64,000 nt of DNA from Ariolimax columbianus (GCA_036924085.1 JAVGWX010000005.1:92635764-92699763), one strand, 5' to 3'; positions 52,860-63,770 are shown, counted from the first letter of the stretch. The notes: generated by a model from the letters alone, not told the origin. Translations and numbers: made by a program.

Positions 52860-53412
52860 CTATACACATTTAGTGTTATGTTTAGTCGTCTTACATACCT
52901 TTAGTGTTATGTTTAGTCGTTTTATGTATATTTAGTGTTGTGTTTAGTCGTTGTATATTTATTTAGTGTTGTGTTTAGTCGTCTTATAAACATTTAGTGT
53001 TGTGTTTAGTCGTCTTATAAACATTTAGTGTTTTGTTTAGTTGTCGTATACATGTTTAGTGTAATGTTTAGTCGCCTTATACACCTTAGTGCAATGTTCA
53101 GTCGTCTTATATGCCTTTAGTGTAATGTTTATTCGTCGTATATACCTTAGTGTAATGTTTAGTCGTCTTTATTTACCTTTAGTGTAATGTTTAGTCGTCT
53201 TATATACCTTTACTGTAATGTTTAATCGTCTTATATACCTTTATTGTCATGTTTAGTCGCCTTATATACCTTTAGTGTAATGTTTAGTCGCCTTATATAC
53301 CTTTAGTGTAATGTTTAGTCTTGTACACAATTCATGTTTTGTTTAGTTGTTTCATACACATCTGTGTAATGTTCACTCGGCGTATGTACATTTAGTGTAA
53401 TGCTAACTCGCT
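52860..53412. repeat. 31-bp array, about 18 copies
   Basis: CCTTTAGTGTAATGTTTAGT plus CGTCTTATATA with lengths of 28-33 bp. The left part uses TTTAGTGTTGTG, the right part AGTGTAATG. Confidence 0.95.
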
Positions 53413-53789
53413 TGACTATATGGCCTAGACCAACGATTAAAGAGAAGAATTCAAGCATTTGAAAAATAGTAAATATGTAAAGGAATGTGACGCATCTCGC
53501 GTGTAGACAGGATGACAAAACAGAAGTCTTTGAGAAATGAAGAGAACAGAAAGAATTAGTAACGAAATCAGAGTTCGACAGCTCATATATGTTGGTCATC
53601 AAAGCCTTATTGAAAACAGAAGCCTGTCAGACTGCATTATAAGGGGACAAGATGCAGCAGTGAATGAGCTGTCAGAAGTCAGAAACTGATAACTGATCGC
53701 TTGCATTAGGATTAGACCCATAACTGACAAGAATCCTATTCAGCATACACGTGGTAGCACTGCAAGTAGACTGCGATAGTCACTAGTAA
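53413..53789. other. No recognised feature
   Basis: Nothing supportable. Confidence 0.3.
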
Positions 53790-53935
53790 AGTCTGGTCAA
53801 GGGATAGGGGTCGCAGTGCGAAGACATACCCGGGACTAACAAATGTCAGCTCAAATAGGATGTGTCGTTTTAAAAGCGCAGACATCGCAGCCTCGCTATA
53901 AACTACAACACAACGAATAAGAAGATTAAACGATA
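53790..53935 (+). mobile_element. Family C-related, divergent copy
   Basis: AGCGCAGACATCGCAGCCTC, GCTATAAACTACAACACAAC, with GGATGTGTCG before it. Same diverged form as 21775-21990. Confidence 0.45.
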
Positions 53936-53974
53936 TAAGCTAATAAACATAAGTTTTTGTTTATATATAACAAC

Positions 53975-54750
53975 TGACCTTTGATGTTGAGATGAACAAG
54001 GAACTGAGCTGAACTACTGAATGAACCATATCTAGCAATGTTGAGATGAACAAGGAACTAAGCTGAACTACTGACTGAACCATATGTATCAATGTTGAGA
54101 TGAACAAGGAACTGAGCTGAACTACTGACTGAACCATCTGTAGAAATGTTGAGATGAACAGGGAACTGAGCTGAACTACTGAATGAACCATCTGTAACAA
54201 TGTTGAGATGAACAAGGAACTAACCGGAACTACTGACTGAACCATCTGTAGCAATGTTGAGATGAACAAGGAACTGAGCTGAACTACTGACTGAACCATC
54301 TCTAGCAATTTTGAGATGAACAATGAACTGAGCTGAACTACTGACTGAACCATATGTAACAATGTTGAGATGAACAAGGAACTAACCGGAACTACTGACT
54401 GAACCATCTGTAGCAATGTTGAGATGAACAAGGAACTGAGCTGAACTACTGACTGAACCATCTTTAGCAATGTTGAGATGAACAAGGAACTGAGCTGAAC
54501 TACTGACTGAACCATATGTAGCAATGTTGAGATGAACAAGGAACTGAGCTGAACTACTGACTGAACCATCTGTAGCAATGTTGAGATGAACAAGGAACTG
54601 AGCTGAACTACTGACTGAACCATCTGTAGCAATGTTGAGATGAACAAGGAACTGAGCTGAACTACTGACTGAACCATCTCTAGCAATTTTGAGATGAACA
54701 ATGAACTGAGCTGAACTACTGACTGAACCATATGTAGCAATGCCTGACAC
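53975..54750. repeat. 54-bp tandem array, about 14 copies, with a 271-codon open frame
   Basis: GAACCATCTGTAGCAATGTT, GAGATGAACAAGGAACTGAG, CTGAACTACTGACT. A two-unit block with ATTTTGAGATGAACAATG and ATATGTAAC/ATATGTAGC recurs at 54300 and 54680, and the ACCGGAACTACTG variant recurs at 54220 and 54385, so blocks were duplicated. The minus strand stays open for 271 codons of an 18-residue repeat (MVQSVVQLSSLFISTLLQ), a hydrophobic helix-like peptide. No signal or domain; probably a by-product of the 3n period. Confidence 0.95.
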
Positions 54751-54884
54751 AATTTGATGAGACTGAAATTGTCCAAATCTGTTTGAAGTGATTGTATTGA
54801 TGTCGGTACTGATTAGCAAACAAATGTAGGTCAGTTCAGGTGCCATCTCCTCATCAAAGATGCAATGGATCTACATCGTCTTTC

Positions 54885-55225
54885 GTCTCTTATCTTGATG
54901 GTACATTCTGCCAGGTGTGTCCTCGTCCATCTTTTGATCTTACCTTCCCACCTATGGCTTTGTTTACCTCTGTCACGCTTGCCCTCCAGTTATACTTCCG
55001 GTTTTTGTTTTTGTTCAGCAAGATGTTATATCTTTTAATGTGACCAAAATATCTTAACTGTCTGAGTCTGAGTTCGTCTATCAATTTTCTTTGCACCCTT
55101 GATGTCTTTAAGACTTCCTTATTTCCAATATTTTCTTCCTAGTAGATTTTTTTCCAGCATTTGATCTCCATTCTTCTAAATATCCACATTTCCAAGGCAT
55201 CAGTTCTCTTCAGCAACCGCTTGTT
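54885..55225 (-). mobile_element. LINE C-terminal remnant
   Basis: From 55225 down: RLLKRTDALEMWIFRRMEIK, CWKKIY, a stop, then QRKLIDELRLRQLRYFGHIK and KDGRGHTWQNVPSR. This follows 'LExFEMWxxRRMLxIxW ... RRLxYFGHIxR'. One stop and small indels. Confidence 0.8.
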
Positions 55226-55243
55226 TCTTGTATTATTTTCTAT

Positions 55244-55455
55244 ATAGTAAAGACGAGTTGACATAATACCCGACCATTCTCATGTTGAGTGCGTGAGTAA
55301 AGACGAGTTGACATAACACCCGGTCATTCTCATGTTTAGTGCGTGAGTAAAGACGAGTTGACATAACACCCAGTCATTCTCATGTTTAGTGCGTGAGTAA
55401 AGACGAGTTGACACAACACCCGACCGTTCTCATGTTTAGTGCGTGAAGGACTTGT
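55244..55455. repeat. 50-bp array, 4 copies
   Basis: AGTAAAGACGAGTTGACATA, ACACCCGGTCATTCTCATGT, TTAGTGCGTG. Nearly identical. It begins at the edge of the LINE fragment. Confidence 0.95.
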
Positions 55456-55944
55456 TTGCATGTCAGTATATGATTCATGTTATTGACAATAGATTTGGCC
55501 ATCCCTGCTCTTGTTGGTTTCTTTTTCGTGTCTTCCATTTTCCGTTGTTTTATTTATAGTTATTCAATTATAAACATACTTATTGACAACGTTGTTAAGA
55601 TCCGTCGAAAGGGAACACATAATAGAAACACTGTGACCTACTAGACATGTTATAATAGTCAACCAAGGGGAATTAAACTGGGGACTGGCCTGTCATGTAG
55701 AAACGTTAAGCCACAGTCTTCAGCAGACATAGAAAGGTCAGTGCTTGTTGTAGACCAAAGGTCCACAGGTAGACGAACACGATGTATTGATTGTCAGTTG
55801 ATATTTTATTTATCGGTTCATCGCATATTATTTGATCTATTTCTCTAATATTATCGTTAGTCGTTCAGTTGGCTATAACTTCGTCTACAATACAATGGTT
55901 AACTTCAGTTATGTAGTTACTCTCATTTGTATTTGCCACACTGT
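55456..55944. other. No recognised feature
   Basis: Nothing supportable. Confidence 0.3.
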
Positions 55945-56112
55945 ATATTAAGGTGGTATGGGCAAGTGGTTAGCATACCAGCGTCTTGACATGGGTTCAA
56001 ATCATTGTACGATATAGACATTTACTTTGAAGATAAAATAGAAGCCTACCCTGAACATTGGGGCGACTGCAATGACTGGCGAACCCGGAAATGGAAATAA
56101 ACGTTTTATTAC
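55945..56112 (+). mobile_element. tRNA-derived SINE, family B-like
   Basis: GGTATGGGCAAGTGGTTAGC (A box), ATACCAGCGTCTTGACA, GGGTTCAAATC (B box), then GAAGCCTACCCTGAACATTG, GGGCGACTGCAATGACTGGC and GAAATGGAAATAAACG. The GGCGACTGCA core links it to family B. Confidence 0.75.
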
Positions 56113-57344
56113 AAATCAATTTTTATTGTAAATTTGTTTTATATAGTTGTTCGAACATTAATAAATTTTATATTAAATTATAGCGTATCCGTCAAGAACG
56201 TTTTTCTCAATTATTTATGTCGCTATTTGCAATTTTAATTTTGTTGTCTATTTCTTACTTTATTATCTAATTTTTATTTATTCAGATCTATTTCTGAAGG
56301 CATGTGTGTTACGCCTGTTTGTTACCGGGTCACGATAGGGTAAATAGGAATAGGATCACTGTAGCATGCCTGGAATGTCGAAATAGGTGACTATTAAGGA
56401 CTAAGCGTAGGGCCTTCTAGTCTACCTCAGGTGTCGAAAACCATTGACCAATTGTATGGTCTCAAAAGGGTAATAATGTTTGTTCGTTTGTTAAGTAATT
56501 TGTCCTGATTATTTTGTAATGCTTTTTCATCAAGTTTTAAAACCCATAACATCTTCTATTGTATTAAATTTGTTTAAGACCATCAACAAAATCCAAGTCA
56601 ATGTATATGTTCTAATATAGTACAAATACAAGGTTTCCATAATGTGGAATGCACATTTTGAGTCAGCAATCTTGGAATGTCAAGAAGGATATTATGACAA
56701 ATGGGGAAAAGGGTGCATGTGGAATAAAAGATTGAAGACTCCATCTTGTAGAAACTGTAAGCCCCAAAAGTAAGAGTCGAAGACCTCTATTCTCTAAGGT
56801 GGTAGAGGTGCTACCCAATCATGTTCTGATATAGCTTAAAAATGTGTTCTTTGTTGTCCAGTCTTCAACCATGTTACTATTTACCAGTCCTTCTTGTTAT
56901 TTTATTTCGTTGTTTAGACTATTTTTTGTAAGGCAGATGGTCGAGCTGCACCAGTACCCTAGTCTAAACTACGCGCATGCATTCAAGCCCAGCAATAAGG
57001 AATTTAAATGGTTTGTATGTTCTGGTTTTAAAAAAAACAACTTAGCCACCTGACAGAAAGACGAAAACAGAATAAAAAATACTATACATGAACCCTAGAA
57101 ATCCCTTTAGCGGTAACCAGCATTGAGATAAGCAACGACATTATAACTTGTTGTCGTATTAAATGTTATGCATTATATATTTCATTGTTCTTGCCGTTAT
57201 TATTTCTTCGACTATATTTAATTACTTAATTGTTTCCTTTGTCCTCATTCTGTTACGCAAATTTATATACGATAAATAAATTTGTCTGCTATTGAGTTTA
57301 CAATCCTTTAGCCGGTTTTCGGCTTTTCTTCAGTGCACAGGCTT
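56113..57344. other. No recognised feature
   Basis: AT-rich. GGAATAGGATCACTGTAGCA (56350) resembles GGATAGGACCACTGTAACC (50497); family unknown. Confidence 0.3.
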
Positions 57345-57680
57345 TCATTCGTCTCTCTTCCACTGTTGATTCTACAGGCATCTAGTCGGATCTCTTCTAC
57401 TGTTGAGTCTACGGGCATCTAGTCTGCTCTTGTCTACTGTTAATTCTACAGGCGTCTAGTCGGATCTCTTCTACTGTTGAGTCTACGGGCATCTAGTCTG
57501 CTCTTGTCTACTGTTGATTCTACAGGCATCTAGTCGGATCTCTTCTACTGTTGAGTCTACGGGCATCTAGTCGGCTCTCGTCTACTGTCGATTCTACAGG
57601 CCTCTAGTCGGCTCTCTTCTACTGTTGATTCTACAGGCCTCTAGTCGACTCTCTTCTACTGTTGAGTTTTACTTCTCTTT
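57345..57680. repeat. 37-bp array with 74-bp dimer, about 9 monomers
   Basis: TCTACTGTTGAGTCTACGGG, CATCTAGTC alternates with TCTACTGTTGATTCTACAGG, giving a dimeric higher-order unit through most of the array. Confidence 0.95.
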
Positions 57681-57974
57681 GTTCTCCTTTCGTATCCCGG
57701 TAACACCTGAACAATTTCGCGATTATAATCATGTAGGATCTATTTTTTGAAAAAAAAATGAATATGTTCTTTTAAAACTGTACTTTACTTTACAATATAT
57801 TTATTTAATTATATATTTAATGACATTCCTTTAGAACTATACTTTATTTTAAAAGATATTTTTGAACAATATTTAATTGAGAATTGTATTTAGAATTTAT
57901 AAACTGTTTATTTTATGTTTGCATCAATGCAATATTTCTCCACGTGGTACGCTGGAACCTTACGTCAAAAGCGA
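57681..57974. other. AT-rich spacer
   Basis: Nothing supportable. Confidence 0.3.
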
Positions 57975-58045
57975 CAAAAGAGGGTTGTGTATGTAACATC
58001 ATCATGTAAGACGTTTCTAATGAAACCGCTGCTGCTAAGGCTCGG
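57975..58045. repeat. Interspersed family F copy
   Basis: GTTGTGTATGTAACATCATC, ATGTAAGACGTTTCTA; partner of 40590. Confidence 0.55.
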
Positions 58046-58595
58046 GGATATGCTTTATTTAAAGAGTCGAGCAGTAGTGGAAGTCGTATGCTTCACAGAG
58101 AGCTTAAATAATGTCAAATCATCATCAGGTATTATTTCTCAGTTTCGTTTTTTTATAAATATATATTTTTTTAATTTACCGGTGCATTGTTTCAAAACCA
58201 ATTTCCTTTTATTTAAACCAATATATTATGTCAATATTTTCTGTTGCGCATAATTTCTTTTTTCTGTTATAATAAACTAAATTACTTTAAAAATATAAAA
58301 TTATCTTCAGATTTAATTTAATTGTTATTTGTATTGCAATTCTTTCAAATGTATTTTTTAAGCATATTTAAATATTTGTTAAAGTATTTCAAATAATAAA
58401 TTTAGTTTCAGCATGTACCCCACAATGATTTTTTAAAATAATTCTTAAATTGTTTTTTGGTCAAAAAGTCCCAGGATTTTCTTTATACCTTTGAAAATTT
58501 ATGAAGGCACTGTTTTGTGAACAAATAATTATCCAGAGCTATATATATATATAAATAAATAATATTGTTTATTTTGCTGTTTATCTTCATGCAAG
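58046..58595. other. AT-rich, no feature
   Basis: Nothing supportable. Confidence 0.3.
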
Positions 58596-58597
58596 CA

Positions 58598-59285
58598 TAT
58601 AGAACATCATCATCATCATGTAGCATGTCCTTTATAGAACGTCGCTCCTATCACAGTCTGTCTGAAAGAAACCCTTTCCCATTACAAAACTTCAGCCTCC
58701 ACTACAATCATACCCAGGCATTCCCGGATATCTTGGTACCATCGTCTTCTTGATCTACCCCTTCCTCTTTTACCTGGCACCATACCTTCCATCACTGTTC
58801 TCTCAAGACCGTTGTGTCTCTTGATGTGACCAAAGTATTTACATTTTCTGGTCATAATGAAATTGATAAACCAGTTCTCCTCTACGTTGTGTCTCTTGAT
58901 GTGACCAAAGTATTTACATTTTCTGATCATAATGAAATTGATAAACCAGTTCTCCTCTTTGCTCAACTCTTGCTGAATGTCTACATTTGTCTCTTTCTCC
59001 GTCCAGTGTATTCTGAGGATCTTCCTGTAACATTTTGACTCGAAGGATTCGATTCTTTGTCTAGAAGTTTTGGTAATCATCCATTATTCGCAGTTATAAG
59101 CTGCCACAGGAAAAACACAGGCTCTCAAGACTTTTACTTTTATCGTTTTGTTGGTACTTTGCCAAAATTTCTTCAAGCTGTTCAGTCTTTCCATTGCCAT
59201 GGCTATTCTTTTTCTGATTTATTTCGAGAAGTCGCCATTCTTGTCAATTCTAAACCCCAGATATTCAAAATGCGTTACCTGATCT
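58598..59285 (-). mobile_element. LINE C-terminal region and 3' end, pseudogene, with a 75-bp in-frame duplication
   Basis: From 59285 down: VTHFEYLGFRIDKNGDFS, KRIAMAMERLNSLKKFWQ, VKVLRACVFPVAAYNCE, then a 132-codon frame with SKCYRKILRIHWTEKETNVD, ENWFINFIMTRKCKYFGHIK, and GKRGRGRSRRRWYQDIRECL. This is the full C-terminal order of a LINE. CATGATGATGATGATG (about 58600-58618 reversed) is a plausible 3' tail. A 75-bp direct repeat (58812-58886 and 58887-58961) duplicates the KYFGHIKRHN block in frame. Stops occur upstream at DFS and NCE. Confidence 0.9.
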
Positions 59286-60225
59286 ATTTCTTAACTTAAC
59301 TTAACGCCTTTATACTGGTTTAGAAGACTCTGCAGAGTCTGTATACAACCAGTTACATTTACATTACCTTGCTCTAAAAGCTATGCGCATCCAGTTTATT
59401 CTTAAATGCATTAAGTGTCCCAGCCTTCACTACCTCCCCTGGCAATGCATTCCAAACAGACACCACTCTCTGACTAATAAAATATTTCTAATATCTAATA
59501 TGGACCTCTCTTTAGTCAGCTTGTAGCTATGCCCTCTTGTTATTGTGGGTGGCTGTATTTAAAAAAAACTTGTTATAGTCTAATTTCTCCATTCCTCTGA
59601 TCATCTTATAAACCTGTATTAAGTCACCACGAATATTCTCTTCTAGACAATGTAGGTCGGTTTTTCTGAGTCTTTCCTCATAACTGTAATTCTGGAATCC
59701 CACTATCATCTTTTTGTATTCTTTCCAGCATGTTTATATCCCCTCTATGATAAGGACTCCACACCTGTACACAGTACTCCAATCTAGGTCTAACTAAAGC
59801 TTTATACAGTTTGACTATCACTTCCTTGCTCCTATGTTTACTATTTCTTTTTGTAATACCTAACACTGCTACCTTAACTTGCTCACTCACCTTTCCTGTA
59901 TGATCTATTTTAACCCCTAGGTCCCTTTCCTTATCTATCTTTCTAATATTGTTTTCTCCCATTCTGTAATTATGTTCCATATTGGATCTACCCATGTGGA
60001 TGACTGTACATTTATCTACATTAAACTCCATTTGCCAGCATACAGACCATTCTCGAATTTTATGTAAATCCGACCTCAATATATCCACTTCCGCTTTAGA
60101 TGAGACACTACTGCATAGTTTTGTGTCATCAGCAAATTTTGCAATCATGGATTCCATATCAATGTCCAAATCATTTATATATATCAAGAACAAAATTGGT
60201 CCCTCACCATCTACTGTAATGTAGA
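59286..60225 (-). mobile_element. CR1-like LINE reverse transcriptase 3' half, copy 3, pseudogene
   Basis: A 171-codon frame (60193-59678) reads FLIYINDLDI, AKFADDTKL with the catalytic DD, FNVDKCTVIHMG, ERDLGVKIDHTGKVSEQ, KLYKALVRPRLEYCVQVWSP. A second frame (59709-59527) continues NYSYEERLRKTDLHCLEEN, IRGDLIQVYKMIRG, DYNKFF. One frameshift joins them near 59700. The 3' end carries CTTAACTTAACTTAACG. 5' truncated at 60225. Best-preserved LINE in the window. The CR1/L2-like assignment rests on the LEYCVQxWSP and GDLIxVYKxxxG blocks. Confidence 0.92.
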
Positions 60226-60424
60226 TATGTAAATATGTAGAACATATTTGTTTATGTTTCCTTCTATGTATTTTTATGAAAATATTGTAACTCCGTTTGT
60301 TATTTTACGTACACGTGCATTAATTTAGTATTGTAATTATTTATTTTTTTTGTTGGAACATTATTTCCTTTTTGCTTTATTAAATTTAGTTGATTGGTTC
60401 TCTGAAATTAAAATATTTTATTAC

Positions 60425-60455
60425 ACACACACACTCACACACACATATATATATC

Positions 60456-60509
<54 letters not shown>

Positions 60510-60536
60510 GAGAGAGAGAGAAAGAGAGAGAGAGGC
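60425..60536. repeat. Compound (CA)n(TA)n(GA)n microsatellite
   Basis: ACACACACACTCACACACAC, then TATATATATATATA, then AGAGAGAGAGAGAGAG. Confidence 0.97.
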
Positions 60537-60579
60537 CCATTTTCCTTATCCGATGGCACGCTAGGGGTGATGTGGTCAG

Positions 60580-60718
60580 CATCATGTCAGGTACTCATTT
60601 CGTTTAGGTTGATTCTGTTCCAAAAAATATCACGTGCCAATTTGGTATTGAACCTATTTGCTCTGTTGGGCAACAGGTACACTATCCACAGCGCTACAGA
60701 AGCTCCTCCTATACATTT
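60580..60718 (-). mobile_element. SINE family A-like with a different tRNA head
   Basis: Body GGTACTCATTTCGTTTAGGT, TGATTCTGTTCC. On the minus strand the head reads GCGCTGTGGATAGTGTACCT (A box), GTTGCCCAACAGAGC and ATAGGTTCAATACC (B box). Confidence 0.6.
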
Positions 60719-62164
60719 CTTTGCTTACTTATGGCTGAATTTGTGGACTTTGTATTATTTTCTTCAAATTGTTATTTCAACTCTTTTGGTTTACATTCAT
60801 TATTAATATAACATTTCTATGTTAGCAATCTGTGTTTGCTGTATAAATACATTTTCGTTAGTATATGTGTTTATTGTGCTTTTCTGCATATCCTTCAAAT
60901 CCAAATCTATAGTTTTTATTAGGTCATTTATTTTCTTTGATACTCTTGACATCCCTTCAAAATTATATGTATAAATTCCGTTATTTTATATTTAATAATC
61001 GAATCGTCCATGATTAGCACGTATAGCTCTACTGCCACACAGAGAGCATGCCGTAAGTGGAGACTAACTGTGCGACATTGTAAAACACCGGCCATGGTTA
61101 GGTCGTTTATATAGAGCAGCATAGAGGGCGCCTAACAAACTGCGGATCTACTTTCCTCTAATGTTTGAGTTTGTTAAGATAGACTCGCACATTGGTTAAC
61201 CACCCTCCGCGGCAATTGTCCCAATGCACCGACGTAATAAGCTGCTCGATCCTAGCCTGCTAAGCAGAAAATCCTTCCCCGGCTACATCCAGCTAATGCC
61301 AGAGCTGGGATCTCTACAGGGGCATCGGCCCGGTAGAAGTATAGGTCGACTGAGACTAAGATTTTTCATGATTTTTTAATTGAATAAGACATTTATTTGT
61401 ATGGCTATATAAATTTTAGTTTACAACTGCTATTTTGTATGTCTGTTGAAGGACATTATCTTTCGTGAATACATTGATTAAAATATTATTTTCTGCACTT
61501 CTCAGTGAATTCCTATTACGGACATTTAAAAAATATAATTTTGTTATGTATTTAATTTAGCGTCTCCTTATTCGTTCAAAGCTATAGCTATTTTTAGCTA
61601 ATGATTTATTTAGTTATCTATGTAGTCGTTTTGGAATTTATTTATTTATTAAATAAAAAAAGACGTATTACTATTGACAAAAGTTTTATTTATTCCGTTA
61701 ACATTCATTCCAATATTGTGTTACCTTACAGCCATTTATATTTTCTCATAACTGCTTTTATGAGTGCCCATTTTTATTTATAATTGTTTTTTTTAATCTG
61801 TTCTATTTTTTAAATACGATTTCATGCTTGTTGTGTCAATCTATCTGTATAAGGTTCATGTGTTAGTAAGACCATTCCCGACTTCAATGCCTGATATGGG
61901 ATACGTTTTGCGTTTGTTTTATATTCTCTACAACTTTTTTAACTACAGCTCCATGGGGAACATAAATCTTTAACAAATGCACGTTAAGCTCGTCTGTTCT
62001 TTGTCTTGTTCATATTTGTTGAGTTTTTATAGCGTTAAGTTTTTCACAGGACGGCAAGGTTATGCCAATCCCTCCTTGGTCGGCTCTTATGGCAGAGCTT
62101 ACAGGTTACAATGTTACTATTGTGTATTCATCTTTCGGACTCGGGCAATAAAGGAACAGATAGT
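60719..62164. other. No certain feature
   Basis: 61010-61110 may be a distant repeat of 32060-32160. 61360-61850 is AT-rich. Nothing coding. Confidence 0.3.
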
Positions 62165-62402
62165 TCCATAGCAGACACTGCTGTCAGTGATGAAGTGTTA
62201 GAGACATCCTTGCACGATGCCACATCTTGCTTATGAAATTGCATGGTCACTTCACGTTGTCGCTGTTTTTCTATTAATAGCGTAATCCGGGTGCCCATTT
62301 ATAGCTGGATCGACTGGAGTGTATCAATAATGGGATTTGAACATCGAACCTTTGCCACGAAAAGCAAGTGCTTTACTACTACGTTAATAAGATGGGTGTG
62401 CA
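62165..62402 (-). mobile_element. SINE family A, full length
   Basis: Minus strand from 62402: CGTAGTAGTAAAGCACTTGC (A box), TTTTCGTGGCAAAGG, GTTCAAATCCC (B box), CACTCCAGTCGATCCAGC, TATAAATGGGCACCCGG, then GATGTCTCTAACACTTCATC, ACTGACAGCAGTGTCTGCTA. Used as the reference copy for family A. Confidence 0.85.
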
Positions 62403-62439
62403 TTCATTTCTTGTCAATGTCACTCAATTTGAATCATCG

Positions 62440-62692
62440 CACCACAAGTGACAGACAACTCCTTAGGGGAAACATAAAACAAGTAACTTTGTATCAGAGC
62501 TCCATAAGAGACAGACAACTCCTTACAGGAAACATAAGACAAGTAACTTTGTATCAGAGCCCCATAAGAGACAGACAACTCCTTACAGGAAACATAAGAC
62601 AAGTAACTTTGTATCAGAGCCCCATAAGAGACAGACAACTCCTTACAGGAAACATGAAACAAGTCACTTTGTCTATTCTCTTAGTGATGATC
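62440..62692. repeat. 60-bp array, 4 copies
   Basis: AGAGACAGACAACTCCTTAC, AGGAAACATAAGACAAGTAA, CTTTGTATCAGAGCCCCATA. Nearly identical; the 60-bp period keeps frames open on both strands. Confidence 0.97.
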
Positions 62693-62714
62693 TCTGTAAC
62701 AATTTGCTTCACTT

Positions 62715-62822
62715 GATGAGGTTGCTAACTGTAAACCAAAACCCTCTTTAGTCATCGTTGACATGCATGAATGCGCACTGGTTCCATTCTCTCATCTCCT
62801 GTAAAGGGTATATTATTTCCTT
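62715..62822. repeat. Interspersed family F copy
   Basis: GATGAGGTTGCTAACTGTAA, CTCTTTAGTCATCGTTGACA, TGCATGAATGCGCACTGG, CTCATCTCCTGTAAAGGG parallels 46555-46685. Confidence 0.55.
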
Positions 62823-62889
62823 TGTTATTTAATATCTAAAACTGTCACTGGGGTGCTGAGGTCCACCGAGAGAAATTATGGGGCTAGGA

Positions 62890-63038
62890 ATAAAGGTCGC
62901 TTACTCCTGCAGTCGCCAGGTCTTTGACTATGTTTTCGTTTCACCTGTGATAAAAAAAAAAACTGCGCCATTTCGAGGATTTGAACGCACGTCCTCGTGG
63001 TCAGAGTTCAACGTTCCAACCGCTCGGTCAATTTAGTT
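62890..63038 (-). mobile_element. SINE family B with a clear tRNA-like head
   Basis: Minus strand: TTGACCGAGCGGTTGGAACG (A box), GACCACGAGGACGTGC, GTTCAAATCCTCG (B box), an 11-T stretch, then ACCTGGCGACTGCAGGAGTA and GCGACCTTTATTCC. Reference copy for family B. Confidence 0.85.
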
Positions 63039-63404
63039 ATTTAAATTTTAATAACATTCATTACGATTATAATTTTTCTTTTTCTTCTTTTTTCTCTTTC
63101 TCTAGGAAGTTGTTGGGGTACAACGTCTCATGGCTTTATAACCTTTCTGATCTCACCTATGTATGTCTGTCCTCAATGTTGCTGCCTCTATTAAGATTGT
63201 TCCTATTCATTTTCAAACATTATCTATCAATCGCATCTTAGAGCTTCCTCTCTTTCTCGTTACCTGCGTTTGGTTGTTGGCAGTTTGTTAGATCTTGATA
63301 CATGACAGTACAATTGGAGTTCGAGTGTTTTTATAGCTGTCAGTAGGTTTTTATGTGGTGCGTTATTCTGATGGACTTCATTTTACATCTTAGCATTTGA
63401 GTTG
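63039..63404. other. No recognised feature
   Basis: A pyrimidine-rich patch at 63075-63105. Otherwise nothing. Confidence 0.3.
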
Positions 63405-63770
63405 GCTTGGCTTCGTTCGTTCTCAATCTCCCGCTACCAAACCCTGAAAGGGCTTAAGTAGCAGAATGTAGTCCAGAGAACGGAATGCGTTATGTCATAA
63501 TTTACAGCTTGATTGCGATATTTGCACCTTTCGGTCCAACACATCCGACTTCAGAAAGCATTTTTTTTAGTACAGTGTTAACATTCCCTCTTCGATCCCT
63601 TCTCCTTAGCCAGTCTGCTCTGTTATAGCCTGTTATCCAGGATCACCGCGTGGAGGTGTAGAAGGGTCTTGGCAGCTCTGGTTCGCTGGCCCTGATGCTA
63701 GCAGTCAGATATGGGTCGCTGACCACTGCACCTCATGCGCTGCTCAGCATCTTGATCCGTTAGCATTTCA
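63405..63770 (-). mobile_element. Family C retroposon, near full length
   Basis: Reverse complement of 5577-5948 over about 350 bp. It begins (3' end) with GGCTTGGCTTCGTTCGTTCT, then CAATCTCCCGCTACCAAACC, GCGATATTTGCACCTTTCGG, CATCCGACTTC, CGTGGAGGTGTAGAAGGGTC and ends (5' end) at GCTGCTCAGCATCTTGATC. A LINE-derived array starts 35 bp beyond. Confidence 0.85.

Noticed and set aside
53961..54776. 271-codon frame as a repeat protein gene
   Set aside because: Kept as a finding only; the 54-bp period explains the absence of stops, and no start context, domain or partner exon was seen.
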